NCBI GenBank assembly: GCA_945861415.1
Contig: CAMAUV010000011.1
Coordinates: 1 to 64,000 of the forward strand
Source: Akkermansia muciniphila
GTDB taxonomy: Bacteria > Verrucomicrobiota > Verrucomicrobiia > Verrucomicrobiales > V1-33
DNA: 64,000 nucleotides
Reading direction: 5' to 3'
Below the pieces are notes generated by a model, which was not told the DNA's origin, ran no database searches, and was given only the letters and a program-made list of their open reading frames with translations. This document shows, one piece after another, positions 8,485-19,000 of the stretch; positions within the stretch are counted from its first letter, which is position 1, and each line of letters starts with the position of its first letter. Made by a program: the position numbers and the translations under genes.

Positions 8485-8650
8485 GGAAGTTGAATGCGTT
8501 GTAGCGATAACGACCTTTACTACGCCGCATTCATTGGTGCAGACGCAAATGTTCCCATCCCGATCAGCTATTAATTGCGGTCCTCAAAGTTTGTTTTGTT
8601 GCGGGAGACTGGAGCAAACCGAGACACGTATGGATGGGGTAATTTGATAT

Positions 8651-10267
8651 ATGATTCGCGGCACCAAACTCAGAAACCTCATACTCGTCCTCGGAGACCA
8701 GCTCGACGAAAAGTCTTCGGCATTCGATGATTTTGACCCGAAGACGGACGCCGTCTGGATGGCTGAGGTCGCGCATGAATCCCAGAAGGTCTGGGTAGCT
8801 AAGCCGCGCATCGCCATTTTTCTTGCCGCGATGCGGCACTTTCGCGCTGTCCTGCTGGAGCGCGGTTGGCGGGTCTTTTACCGCACGCTCACGGCGGAGT
8901 TCGCGGAGTGGAGCGGGCTGACGGGGAAGGGCGCGCCTGGCGAGACATTTGCAGTACAACTCGCGTGGACCATCGCGCAGACCCATCCGGGAAAGCTCAT
9001 CTGCGTCGAACCGGGCGAATGGAGCGTGCGCGAGGAAATCGCCGCGGTGGCGCGCGGCGCAGGTGTCCCGCTGGAGGTTCGCGCCGATCGGCATTTCTTA
9101 TGCACGGGAGAGGAATTCGCGAAGCACATTAAAGGTCGGAAGCAACTGCGCATGGAATACTTCTACCGCGAGATGCGGGTGAAGACAGGCACACTCATGG
9201 ACGGCGACGGGCCTGCGGGCGGGGATTGGAACTTCGACCACGACAATCGCGAGTCGTTCGGTAAGGACGGCCCCGGCTTGCTCCCGGCGCCGCGGCGTTT
9301 TCCACCCGACAAAACGACCCGCGACGTGCTCGCGTTGGTGTCGGCGCGATTTGCAAAGCACCCGGGCGACATTGAGAAATTTGACTGGCCCGTGACCGCC
9401 GCGGATGCGCGCGCGGCACTCGATGATTTCATTGCGAACCGGCTTCCCAACTTCGGCCGCTGGGAAGATGCAATGTGGTCTGGCGAGCCGTGGCTCTATC
9501 ACTCGCGCCTCAGCGCCGCGCTGAATCTCAAGCTGCTCAATCCTCGCGATGTGCTCGCCGCTGCCGAGCAGGCCTGGCGCACAAAGCGTGCGCCCATAGC
9601 GAGCGTGGAGGGATTCATCCGGCAAATTCTAGGCTGGCGCGAATATGTGCGCGGCATCTACTGGCGGTTCATGCCTGGATACGTCCAGCTTAACGCGCTC
9701 GGGGCCGACCAGCCGCTGCCGCCATTCTACTGGACGGGCGACACGGAGATGAATTGCCTGCGACAAGCACTGCGTCAGACTCTGGACTATGGCTACGCGC
9801 ATCACATCCAGCGGCTAATGGTCACCGGACTTTTCTCGCTCCTGCTCGGAGTGCGCCCGCGTGAGATCCACGAGTGGTATCTCGCCGTCTATGTTGATGC
9901 CGTGGAATGGGTCGAGCTGCCAAACACGCTTGGAATGTCGCAATACGCTGACGGCGGCGTGATGGCGTCTAAGCCCTATATTGCGACCGGAAAATACATT
10001 CAGCGCATGTCAAACTACTGCACTGGTTGTCGTTTCGATCCCGCTGAGCGGACTGGCCCGCGCGCGTGCCCGTTCACCACGCTCTACTGGGATTTTCTGC
10101 TGCAACACGAACCGACGCTCGCGAAGAACCCGCGTATCGTTATGCAAGTCCGCAACCTCAAGCGCCTCAGCACGGAGGAAAAGGAGGCCGTCCGGCAACA
10201 GGCGGCCCGGGTGCGCAAAGGCTGTGGTGGCCAGACACAGACTTCCGCAACAACGGTGATAGGATAA
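8651..10267 (+). CDS. phrB: Iron-sulfur bacterial cryptochrome/photolyase (PhrB-like, (6-4) photolyase type)
   Basis: A 538-residue protein of the cryptochrome/deoxyribodipyrimidine photolyase-related (DPRP) family. It starts L-I-L-V-L-G-D-Q-L-D, the DPRP N-terminal signature, and later has Y-A-H-H-I-Q-R-L-M-V and D-A-V-E-W-V-E-L-P-N-T-L-G-M-S-Q-Y in the FAD region. Four cysteines lie at C369, C457, C460 and C473. Their spacing (88, 3, 13) equals that of the [4Fe-4S] ligands in Agrobacterium PhrB as I recall them (346, 434, 437, 450). PhrB repairs (6-4) photoproducts using blue light. This is the best-supported repair enzyme of the island. The gene is monocistronic, with about 170 bp upstream. 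Confidence 0.92.
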   Translation: MIRGTKLRNLILVLGDQLDEKSSAFDDFDPKTDAVWMAEVAHESQKVWVAKPRIAIFLAAMRHFRAVLLERGWRVFYRTLTAEFAEWSGLTGKGAPGETFAVQLAWTIAQTHPGKLICVEPGEWSVREEIAAVARGAGVPLEVRADRHFLCTGEEFAKHIKGRKQLRMEYFYREMRVKTGTLMDGDGPAGGDWNFDHDNRESFGKDGPGLLPAPRRFPPDKTTRDVLALVSARFAKHPGDIEKFDWPVTAADARAALDDFIANRLPNFGRWEDAMWSGEPWLYHSRLSAALNLKLLNPRDVLAAAEQAWRTKRAPIASVEGFIRQILGWREYVRGIYWRFMPGYVQLNALGADQPLPPFYWTGDTEMNCLRQALRQTLDYGYAHHIQRLMVTGLFSLLLGVRPREIHEWYLAVYVDAVEWVELPNTLGMSQYADGGVMASKPYIATGKYIQRMSNYCTGCRFDPAERTGPRACPFTTLYWDFLLQHEPTLAKNPRIVMQVRNLKRLSTEEKEAVRQQAARVRKGCGGQTQTSATTVIG

Positions 10268-10453
10268 CAGCGTGCTTCGGGCGCGGTTCGGCCTGTGTCT
10301 GGACGCAGCAAGACTTCACAACGCCAGACCTGCTTGACCGGGGTCTACAATGCGTGATAGCGAATCCCTCTGTATGAACCCATGCCATTCAATGCCCGGC
10401 CTCCTGTCCTTTCGTGACACGGCCTTTTGCTTTTCCCAATTCCTGCGCAGGAA

Positions 10454-10459
10454 AGGAGG
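10454..10459 (+). promoter_or_regulatory. Strong Shine-Dalgarno that fixes a GTG start
   Basis: AGGAGG lies 6 nt ahead of the GTG at 10466. No similar site precedes the in-frame TTG at 10427. This places the DUF808 start at the GTG. Confidence 0.8.
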
Positions 10460-10465
10460 GGATCT

Positions 10466-11392
10466 GTGAGTTCCGGTCTTATTGCCCTATTGGACGATAT
10501 TGCAGCTCTCGCGAAAGTTGCTGCCACTTCGATCGATGATGTCGGAGCAATGGCCATGAAGGCGGGATCAAAGGCGGCCGGTATTGTCATTGATGATGCC
10601 GCCGTGACTCCACGCTACGTTGTGGGCCTCTGCGCCGACCGTGAACTGCCCATCATCATCAAAATTGCGAAGGGTTCTCTGAAGAACAAGCTACTCATCC
10701 TTCTGCCCGGAGCGCTTGCTCTTAGCCTCCTCGCACCCTGGAGCATTACCCCGTTGCTCATGGCTGGCGGCGCTTTCCTTTGCCTTGAAGGATTCCACAA
10801 AGTTATGGAACTGATCAGGGTAGGACACCACGCCAACACAGAGGAAGCGTCGTTGCCGCTGACGGTGGAGGAACTGGAAAAGGAGCGTGTGGGCAGTGCG
10901 ATCCGAACGGACTTCATTCTGTCTGCGGAAATCATGGCCATCACTCTCGCCGGAGTCAGTGCCTCATCAATTTGGATGCAGGCCACGGTGCTCGGGGTGG
11001 TGGGATTGGGGATGACGCTGCTGGTCTATGGGGCCGTGGCCCTCATCGTGAAGGCGGACGACGCGGGAGTAGCGCTGACCCGCTCAGGAACTGGATTCGT
11101 CCGCGCTGCCGGGCGTTCTCTCGTGCGCGGCATGCCCATCTTTTTGAAAGTACTGAGCTTTGTCGGCATGGTCGCTATGCTCTGGGTAGGCGGTGGCATT
11201 CTCATCCACGGGCTGCATGAGCTTGGCGTGCACGGACCGGAGGAGGCGACTAAGAGCGCTGCAAAATCATGGCTGGGGCAGACAGTCATCTCCGCTGTCA
11301 TCGGGTTAGTCGTGGGAGCGCTCGTGGACCCGTTGGTAAAGTTCGTGATTCAGCCCCTCGTTAAGCGTTTCAAGAAGCCAAAGGTTTCCTGA
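10466..11392 (+). CDS. DUF808 (YedI-like) membrane protein
   Basis: A 308-residue polytopic membrane protein. The N-terminal M-S-S-G-L-I-A-L-L-D-D-I-A-A-L-A-K region, the D-D-A-A-V-T-P-R-Y-V-V-G segment, K-G-S-L-K-N-K, and A-P-W-S-I-T-P-L-L-M-A-G-G-A-F-L-C-L-E-G match the DUF808 family represented by E. coli YedI. About five to six hydrophobic segments follow. Function is unknown; it is an inner-membrane protein. The start is the GTG supported by a perfect ribosome-binding site. It converges, with a 14-bp gap, on the large secreted copper-domain gene. Confidence 0.9.
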   Translation: MSSGLIALLDDIAALAKVAATSIDDVGAMAMKAGSKAAGIVIDDAAVTPRYVVGLCADRELPIIIKIAKGSLKNKLLILLPGALALSLLAPWSITPLLMAGGAFLCLEGFHKVMELIRVGHHANTEEASLPLTVEELEKERVGSAIRTDFILSAEIMAITLAGVSASSIWMQATVLGVVGLGMTLLVYGAVALIVKADDAGVALTRSGTGFVRAAGRSLVRGMPIFLKVLSFVGMVAMLWVGGGILIHGLHELGVHGPEEATKSAAKSWLGQTVISAVIGLVVGALVDPLVKFVIQPLVKRFKKPKVS

Positions 11393-11406
11393 CGCTCGCG
11401 CGCACG

Positions 11407-14400
11407 CTACGGCTCCACCCGAAGCACGCCCTTCATGACCATCCAGTGGCCCGGGAAGGTGCAAATGTATGGATATTCTCCTGCTTTTTCCGGCACGGTG
11501 AAATGAATGGTCGCGGAGCCGCCGGGGTTCACCATATCCGTGTAGGCCAGCACTTCCGGAACAGTAGGCACGTAATGTTGCGCCAAGCCCTCCGGCTCGC
11601 TGATCATTTTGTTGCTCAGGTCGCCGACCTTTTCGAATGAGTCTGGCGCGAGCAGCACCCAGTTGTGTGGGAGCACGTCAGGATTGGCAAAAGTCACGCT
11701 GAGTTGCTCCCCGGCGCGGGCCTTGAGTTCCCGCGTGGCAAATTGCAGACCGGCTGCCGCTTCCACTCGGAGTGCCCGGCCCTGCTGGTCTTTGGCAAAA
11801 GGATTCGGAATCAGCTTTGCCGGTTCTTGCAGACCGGCTTGGGGCTTCCACGCAGTTTTGGCGATGACTTCGTATCCCGGATAATCTGTGAACGGTAAAC
11901 CCAGCGCATGCACCGTGAGGAACAGTTCCCGCCATTCACCCGGCTTAGTCTGCACGGCGAGGTGAATAGTGTGCGCGGGCTGCAGTTGCGGAATTTCCAG
12001 AAATAGCCCGCGCTCTCCAGTGAGATGCGCAGAGGTGATTTCTAGAGCGTCGTGGCCTGGCGTGTCAGGATAACGCACAGAAAGTTCCGGCGATCCGTAG
12101 GCTGCGGAGTAGCGGTAGTTCCAGCATTGCCCGAAGTGCTGTTTCGCATCGGCGGCGGTGGCGTCGACTTTTTCGGAGAAAGTCAGAAGCACACCATTGT
12201 CGCGCGCCTTAACGGCCACGGGCAGTTGCACCGGCCCGCCGGTGTAACGCACCCGCTGCAGGCAGCCGTCGTGAGGTGTGTAGGTGCCCCAGCCGCACAT
12301 GCCGCTGAGGTAAAGCTGCCCGTCATGCGGACTGAAGCGCGCGCGATGGACCCCGGCATTGAAGTCTCCCGGCAGCGGAACGGCCGCGCCCTGCCAGGTA
12401 TCACCGATCTGCTCCCGCAGAATCATCATGTGAGTTCCCGCACCATAGCTGGTGTGAACCATTTGCCCCTTTAGCGGCCCCCAGCGGTCGTCCGGCACCC
12501 AGGTTTGACCGCCTGCAGAGTTATCCAGCCCGCGCGGCAACCACACCAGCGGCGGTAGCGTTTTTTTTCCCGGCTGCGGACCGCGATAACCATAGAATCC
12601 GCCGGGCGTGATCTGTGCGATCGCGCTCGTCGGCGTCCAATCGCCTTCGGAGTATGGCGCCGTCAGTCTGCCGTCCGGCGCGAGGCCGAAGCCATCCGGA
12701 TTGCGGAATCCCGTCGCGATCACCTCCGGCTTCTTGCCAGGGGTAATGCGCAGAAGGCCATCCCTGCCGGACGCGGTGTAGAAGTTCCCTGCCTTGTCGC
12801 GCTCCAGTCCGCACATATAGTCATGTCCGCCGGTTGGTGTCTCGAAGTCGTTGGTCAGGCATTCGTAAAAGTCCGTCTCGCCGTCGCCATTCAAGTCGTG
12901 GAGCCGCGTGATTTGATCGCGCCCCAGCACGTAGGCTTTGTCCTCCACGACGACGAGCCCCAAGGGCTGATGCAGTCCTGCGGCCATGCGTTTCCAGCGC
13001 AGTTTGGAAAGCGCGGCATCCACGCCGGTCACGCGCCAGACATCTCCGGTCATGGTGCAGAGTGCGATGTCACCGTTGGAGAAGAAGTCGTGACCGCCGG
13101 TGAAGAGCAGCGCCTTCCAAGGATTGTCAAACGGCAGCGTCAGCGTGTCCACGACATAGGGCCAGCCGGCCACGGACTGTCCCAGCGTGCCCGTTGTTTC
13201 CAAAACCTGCGGCCACTGCGCCGGGCCGCCTTTGGTGAATTCGCGCAGCGATTCGCCAAACTCCCGCTGCACTTTACCATCGGCGACACGCAGCGACTTA
13301 AGTTGTTCCTTTCCCGCGAGATCGAAGGCGAACACCGTCTTCAGACCATGCCTATAGTAACCGCGGTAAATCTCCGGTGCGCGCTTCCGCGGCACTGGCT
13401 TTGTCAGCGGATCATCCATGATCTCTCCGCCAGGCCGCAGGCCGTCCAAGAGTCCGTGCCGCACGTCGCTGAATTTCAAGAATCCGCCGCGCCATAGAGC
13501 GCGCCATTCATCCACCGTGGGATCGTAGCACGCCGCAAACTCGCCGATCCGCACGCACACACCCTTCGCCACTGTGTGGCCTGCGCCGCGGAACACCCCC
13601 GCCACGCATGGCCCGAAGTCCATGACATTGAGCCGGCCGTCGCGCCATGTCTCCTCGTTCTGATTCCCCCAATGCCCGCGCACGCCGCCGTCGAGCCCCG
13701 GATACTCCGGCAACAACACAGGTGCCGGCTGCTGCTGCCGGTAGTGCTGCGCCTGCTTCAGGTAGAAATCATAGACGCGCTCGCGGTTCACTGGATGCGT
13801 GCTGTTGGGCCAGTGCCCGGGCACGAGCGGGGCGGCATTGAGAGGAAATGACGCCGCTTTCGGCGATGGTTTCGCCGCCTCGAATGTCCGGAGTTCCAGC
13901 ACACTGTCATCGCGCTGCGTGAGCGACGTGGGTTTTGTCAAGTCATGAACGCCGCGGCGGATGCGCACCGTCTCCAGAACGCCGTCACAACCGACCGTTC
14001 CTTCCACCAATTGGCCGAAAGCGATGCCGGAGCCCTGCACCTCCCCCTTCTGCGGGGAAAGCGGCGCGCTCTTCACTTCAAGGCCGTCCACATAAAGCCG
14101 CACGCGATTTTCCTCCATTACGGCACCTAACGTGTGCCACTGGCCATCGCAGACATTCACACCGCTGCGCACTTCACCGCCGCGTCCAGGCAGATACACG
14201 CTGAGGTCGCCGCCGCCGGCGTAGCTGTAGAGTTCCCAGTGCGCGGCGGAAGACTTGGGATCGCTGGCCACCAAGATATTAAATTCACGCGCGCTGTTCA
14301 GTTTCGCGCGGCACTCCACGGTTAGCGGGAACTGGCGGAACCGCGTGTCGCCCTCCTGCACCACGCCGCGGCCTTTCTCCGCCGGCTTTGGCATTTCCCC

Positions 14401-15270
14401 GCTCTCGAATACCGGACGCGCACCACCTGATCTAGGCTTCACTAGTTCCTTTCGCAACCAGTCCATTCCGAGCAGATTATTGCGAAGCGTCACCTCGCTG
14501 TCCGTGGTCTCGCGGTGATCGATGATCCCCACCGGCCCGCGCCAACCGCTTCGCTCGATGATGCGCATCATTTCCAGCTCCTGGTCGCCCTCGCTGAGAT
14601 GCAGAATCTTCCGTCCCTTTCCATCGCCGCCCGCCTCCATGCCATTGAGGTTCACGGCCAGCAGATACGGCTGCATCATTTTAAAATGTCGCGCGAAGTC
14701 CGCGATGTGCGAGTGGCCGTGGTGAAAATTGTAAACGATGCCCACATGCGCCGCAGCGTGATTCTTGCGCAGGTAGCCCGAGATCGCTGCCATGTTCTCC
14801 GGCTCCCCGTTCCATCCGCCGTGATTATAAAGCGCCAGTTGGCAACCCAGCTTCCGTGTCCGTTCCACCACCGGCAGCAACTGTTCCGCGGCGGCCTTCA
14901 CCTTCGTTTCGTTCGTCGCCCCTTCCGGATTCGGAGCCATGAGCCAGATCTGCGGATGGAGTTTATACTTCGCGAACAACTCGAACGCCTTCGGATGCTC
15001 ACCCCAGAACGCGAAGAACTCGATGCCGTGCTTCTGATATTGGAGAATCTCGTCCTCGAACTCCGCCACATGCTGATCCCGCCAGTCGTAGGCCACTTTC
15101 TTCAACCCGAGTCGCACCACCATCTCCGCCCGTTGCGCCGGCGTGCGCTTCTTAGCATCAAACGGAACGATGCACCACGCGTCGAGATTTCCGCGATCCC
15201 AGAGGTCTGGAGCAGCCTGAAGTGTCAGCGGCAGGATGCAGCAGAGGAGAGCGCGGAGAATCGTGATCAT
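11407..15270 (-). CDS. Giant secreted protein: TIM-barrel, LamG, beta-propeller and azurin-like copper domain
   Basis: A 1287-residue protein with a signal peptide (ITILRALLCCILPLTLQA). Domains in order: residues about 22-275, sugar phosphate isomerase/epimerase-like TIM barrel; about 300-450, LamG-like lectin fold (G-Q-W-H-T-L-G-A-V, R-L-Y-V-D-G); about 480-1000, a PVC-type region with a glucose/sorbosone-dehydrogenase-like propeller (G-F-R-N-P-D-G-F-G-L-A-P-D-G, D-L-N-G-D-G-E-T-D-F); about 1170-1287, a cupredoxin. Copper ligands are visible: H1202, then C1270-x4-H1275-x3-M1279 (CTFPGHWMVM), the type 1 site of azurin. The protein is likely a periplasmic or surface redox or sugar-related protein; no substrate can be named. 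The start at 15270 is chosen because it begins the signal peptide. Confidence 0.85.
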   Translation of the reverse strand: MITILRALLCCILPLTLQAAPDLWDRGNLDAWCIVPFDAKKRTPAQRAEMVVRLGLKKVAYDWRDQHVAEFEDEILQYQKHGIEFFAFWGEHPKAFELFAKYKLHPQIWLMAPNPEGATNETKVKAAAEQLLPVVERTRKLGCQLALYNHGGWNGEPENMAAISGYLRKNHAAAHVGIVYNFHHGHSHIADFARHFKMMQPYLLAVNLNGMEAGGDGKGRKILHLSEGDQELEMMRIIERSGWRGPVGIIDHRETTDSEVTLRNNLLGMDWLRKELVKPRSGGARPVFESGEMPKPAEKGRGVVQEGDTRFRQFPLTVECRAKLNSAREFNILVASDPKSSAAHWELYSYAGGGDLSVYLPGRGGEVRSGVNVCDGQWHTLGAVMEENRVRLYVDGLEVKSAPLSPQKGEVQGSGIAFGQLVEGTVGCDGVLETVRIRRGVHDLTKPTSLTQRDDSVLELRTFEAAKPSPKAASFPLNAAPLVPGHWPNSTHPVNRERVYDFYLKQAQHYRQQQPAPVLLPEYPGLDGGVRGHWGNQNEETWRDGRLNVMDFGPCVAGVFRGAGHTVAKGVCVRIGEFAACYDPTVDEWRALWRGGFLKFSDVRHGLLDGLRPGGEIMDDPLTKPVPRKRAPEIYRGYYRHGLKTVFAFDLAGKEQLKSLRVADGKVQREFGESLREFTKGGPAQWPQVLETTGTLGQSVAGWPYVVDTLTLPFDNPWKALLFTGGHDFFSNGDIALCTMTGDVWRVTGVDAALSKLRWKRMAAGLHQPLGLVVVEDKAYVLGRDQITRLHDLNGDGETDFYECLTNDFETPTGGHDYMCGLERDKAGNFYTASGRDGLLRITPGKKPEVIATGFRNPDGFGLAPDGRLTAPYSEGDWTPTSAIAQITPGGFYGYRGPQPGKKTLPPLVWLPRGLDNSAGGQTWVPDDRWGPLKGQMVHTSYGAGTHMMILREQIGDTWQGAAVPLPGDFNAGVHRARFSPHDGQLYLSGMCGWGTYTPHDGCLQRVRYTGGPVQLPVAVKARDNGVLLTFSEKVDATAADAKQHFGQCWNYRYSAAYGSPELSVRYPDTPGHDALEITSAHLTGERGLFLEIPQLQPAHTIHLAVQTKPGEWRELFLTVHALGLPFTDYPGYEVIAKTAWKPQAGLQEPAKLIPNPFAKDQQGRALRVEAAAGLQFATRELKARAGEQLSVTFANPDVLPHNWVLLAPDSFEKVGDLSNKMISEPEGLAQHYVPTVPEVLAYTDMVNPGGSATIHFTVPEKAGEYPYICTFPGHWMVMKGVLRVEP

Positions 15271-15391
15271 GGTCCATATTGCTACGGCAAACCCGCCCGC
15301 GCCATTGCAGCTTTGCGGCAAACTCCTGAACAATTGCGCATGGCACCGTTGCTTGCCGTGAGGGAGCGCCCCGGCTCATACCCGACCCGTC

Positions 15392-15733
15392 ATGCCGAAG
15401 AAACGCCCAGCCCCATCTGTCCCCTCCGCCTCTCCGCCCGTCAAACGCGGCGCCGGAAACCGTCAACTCGTCAAAGCGATTGCCGGGGTGAGCACCCGCC
15501 TGGTCACCCGCGTGGCCAGCGTCGCCAATCAGGCTCTGGTGCTGCGGAACTAGATCGTCGGTGCCTGCATTCGTGACTATGAGCAGAACGGCTCCGACCG
15601 CGCCAGATATGGTGAACGATTGCTTCCCGCGCTGGCGATGGACCTCACGGCGAAGGGTGTCAAAGGATGCAGCCGGGAGATGCTGAGACGGATGAGGAGC
15701 TTCGGGTGTGGCCCCGGAATCATGTGGCAATAG
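15392..15733 (+). pseudogene. N-terminal relic of a YhcG/DUF1016 PDDEXK nuclease, with internal TAG
   Basis: The frame from ATG 15392 reads a basic leader, then L-V-L-R-N, a TAG at 15551-15553, then I-V-G-A-C-I-R-D-Y-E-Q-N-G-S-D-R-A-R-Y-G-E-R-L-L and L-T-A-K-G-V-K-G-C-S. This is the DUF1016 N-terminal domain, where the family has a Trp after R-N; TGG to TAG explains the stop. The frame then ends at 15731-15733, well short of the nuclease domain. The matching C-terminal end lies at 26806-27004. YhcG-type proteins are PDDEXK-superfamily nucleases often found in accessory regions. Bases 15734-16010 show no further gene. Confidence 0.75.
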
Positions 15734-16010
15734 CCGGGCAAGCCTGGGAACACCGTCCGTCGCGGCCGCTCATTGCCATGCCGAAGACCTCTCTTCCATT
15801 CAGTGGTGAAGTGCGGCCTTGCCTATTGTTCGCAGGCCACCGTGACGGACGGCGCTCCCGGAGCCGCATGATTCCAGTGTCTGAATGAGCGGCAGCAGGC
15901 TGCGCGCAGTCCACGGAGCCTGCGGCTTATCCCGTTTCCAGGTTACCTCCTCGCCGTCAGGCGGAGGTCAGGAGTTCTGAGCCTTTTGTTTTCGGAGAGT
16001 GCCCGGGGCG

Positions 16011-19000
16011 TCATTGGACGAGGGTGACGTGGAGGCGGATGAATTGGCGGGAGGCGGCGTGGATCGGTGTCACGCTGCGCCAGGTAGTCGAAACGGTGCC
16101 GTCGCCGTGGTTGACCTCTCCTGCGAATTCCACTGCCCCGCCACTGGTCCATGTCCCCAGGTCTGAGGAGATTTCGACCCGGGCGGTGGGGCCGACCGCG
16201 AAAAAATTCCGCCGGTAGGTCAGCGCGGGATGACCGTCGATGTTGGAGGCGACGGGGAGGAGAGCCGGCGATGGAACCAGCGGGTCGCCACCGAGGAAGA
16301 ATTCAAGGAGACCGTCGAGACCGTCGAGGTCGACATCGGCAGTCGGATCGACACCGCCGTATGCGGCCGCCCACTGGGCGAAGGTCTGAGGCACGGGTTC
16401 CGGGAGGCCCGGCGTCCCGCCGACGAGGCCCGCAGTCCAACTCGCGGGAAGCGAGTGGTTGGGAATACTGCCGGGATTGACAAGCACCAGGGACGAGCCC
16501 TGACCGGCGGCGGCGGTGGGCCACGGCGCGACATTGTCATAGGTGAATTCACGAATCACCTGATTGAGGGCATCAACGCAGGAAAGGTGCTCGCCCTCAT
16601 CCTTCAACTTACCGGTGTAGTGCCCGGCGACCGGGAGGCCCGGGCCATGGCGGAATGCGAAGGCGGCGCTGTTCGCCACGACAAGGACGCGTCCGCCCGC
16701 AGAAAGCGACTTATTCGCCGCAGAGGTGAAATCGAACTGGATGCCGTCCACGAAACGAACGCCAGTCAGATCCAGTGTTCCCGGGCTGGTGTTCAGCAAT
16801 TCGAGGAATTCGAAGTCCTCGCTGTTGCCAAATCCTGCGGTGATTTCCGCAGCAGTGGCGGGCGAAGGGTTGTACATGAATTCGGACACCACCAGTCCGT
16901 TGAGGTTCTGCACGAACGTGGCCTCGTTGAGGGCTGACCAGTTGGCGCCGTTGAGGACCCGGGAGCGCACCACGGTGCGGGCATTGATCGGGACGGCACC
17001 CGTGTAGGCGATGGCCGTGGGGGAGAGCGCACCTCCCGCGGCGGGGGCCGATGTGACCCGCAGGTCCGCGGAGATGAGGAAGTCCGACGAGCCGATCGCT
17101 TGGTTCAGACCGTGGATCGCGAGGACGTTCTCTCCTTCGTGCAGTGGAGCAAACGAGACATTGACGGGCTCAAGTAGGATGGCCGCGGTGTCGGGATTAG
17201 CGGCACTTGCGAATGAGACGCCGTTCGGGGTGCCGGTGAAGTTCTTGCGGGCGATTTCCGTGCCATTGAGGTAGGCGACGTAGCCATCGTCGTAACGGAC
17301 CCGGAGTTCGGCTCCGTTTTTGCCCTTTAAGGCACCGGGAGCAATCGTGAAGGGCACGCGGATCAGGCACGATGCGCTGAGGTTCCGCATGGACCTCACA
17401 TTGATGCCGAAGTAACTCTCATACCCGGTGCCTCCCTCGAAACCGACGCCCCCTGTTCCGGCAATCCAGTCGCTGTCGTTGTAACCGACTGTGTTCCACG
17501 CCTTGCCCGCCGCGTCGGTGAAGCGGTCGTTCGCGGTGGTGGGGACATAAGCTTTCTTCGGGGCGGCTTCGGTCACGAGGGTCACCGGGGGATCCTGCTG
17601 GACGGGAACGGCGGCGAGGCGCGGGTCGCTGCCATCAAGGGTGTAATAGATCGTGCCGGCAGGGGCGGTGATGGCGAGCTGGAAGCCGGGCGCAACGGTG
17701 CCCCCGTGCTGGCTGAAGGAGGGCGCGACGGTGGAGGGATACATCCTGGCAGACATGAAGCGCGATATCATCGTGTTGGTCAGCAATGGAAACTGGTTGT
17801 TGATGAGATCCGTCTGGAACGCCTGCCAGGTGTCCGGAGTGCGAAATCCCCAGCGTGCGGACTCCGAGAGGAAGCTCAACTGCACCTCGCTGACGCGGCT
17901 CTGGAGCCTTGCGATGTTCTTCGCAGGCGTAAGGGCGCCGCCATTGAAGAAGTGTTTGTGGATGCGATCCGCCAGGAGTGTTTTGTAATCGGGGTCGCCT
18001 TCGGTCCGGAGCCTCGTCATCACGTTGAGCGGCCCGTTGTGGGTCACACCACGACCGGGGGGACGCAGGAAGCCGTCCGCATCCTTCATGAAGAACTTGA
18101 AGGGCACTCCGCGCGGCACGGATCCCGCGCTGCGAAATTCGCTCTCGGAGTTCCCGCTCACCCAGAGGATCATGAAATCGAAGACATTGGCCATGTCGAT
18201 GTGACTGCGCGCGGAGGAAAACGGCTTTGCTCCCGCGAGACGGGCCTGCGTTTCGGCCCAGTACCGGCCGGTCCCGTCGTATACGGTTCCAGTCAGGAAT
18301 TCGTCGCCTGAATTATTGGCGTTGACGGCCTCGTAGTCCTCTTTGATTCCCCCGTAGTACTCCGCCAGCATGGCCGCGTTCCAGCGTTCCCGCAGATGGT
18401 ATTGGCCCCAGTAGAGGCCGTTGAGATAGACGTGGACGAAGCGCCCGTGCGGAGCGATCTGGCCCATGTCTAGCATGGCGTCATCCACGAACCGGTTCGA
18501 CATATACGCCCCGCGCTCGCTCATGTCGTGATTGCCTGCGCGAAGGTCGATCGCGTCCACCTTCGCGGCCGGCGGGATCGGATAGTCGTGCCCGGCGAAG
18601 ACGGGAAAAGTCAGTTTGCCCGGTCCGTAGAGGGTGCGGAAGTTGACGCGGATGCCGCGCTTCGCAAAGTCGGTGACGTAGCTGCCAAACCGCTCCATTC
18701 CGGCATCGAGTTGCGTGTCCCCGGCTTCGAAATTGATCATCTCGATGGAGGTCTCTTTCTCGACCCGTTCGACGTCACCCTGAAACACGAGCGAGATCGT
18801 CGGGACCGATTTCAGGGAATTCACCATCTGCGGTCCGTAAACCGGATGCTGGGTGACGCTGGTGCGCATGTTGGGATTCGCGATGACATTGGCGGGGAAG
18901 ATGTAGGTGTGCGTATCCACGTTCGTCGCTACGAGTCCGGCTTTGAAGGCCGCCGCGCGAAGGACAGTGGTCTGCCCGATCGGGATGGGACCGGAATAGG

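Noticed and set aside
15551-15553. Selenocysteine or read-through reading of the stop in the DUF1016 relic
   Set aside because: The codon is TAG, the family residue is Trp, and the frame ends again soon after; a nonsense mutation is sufficient.
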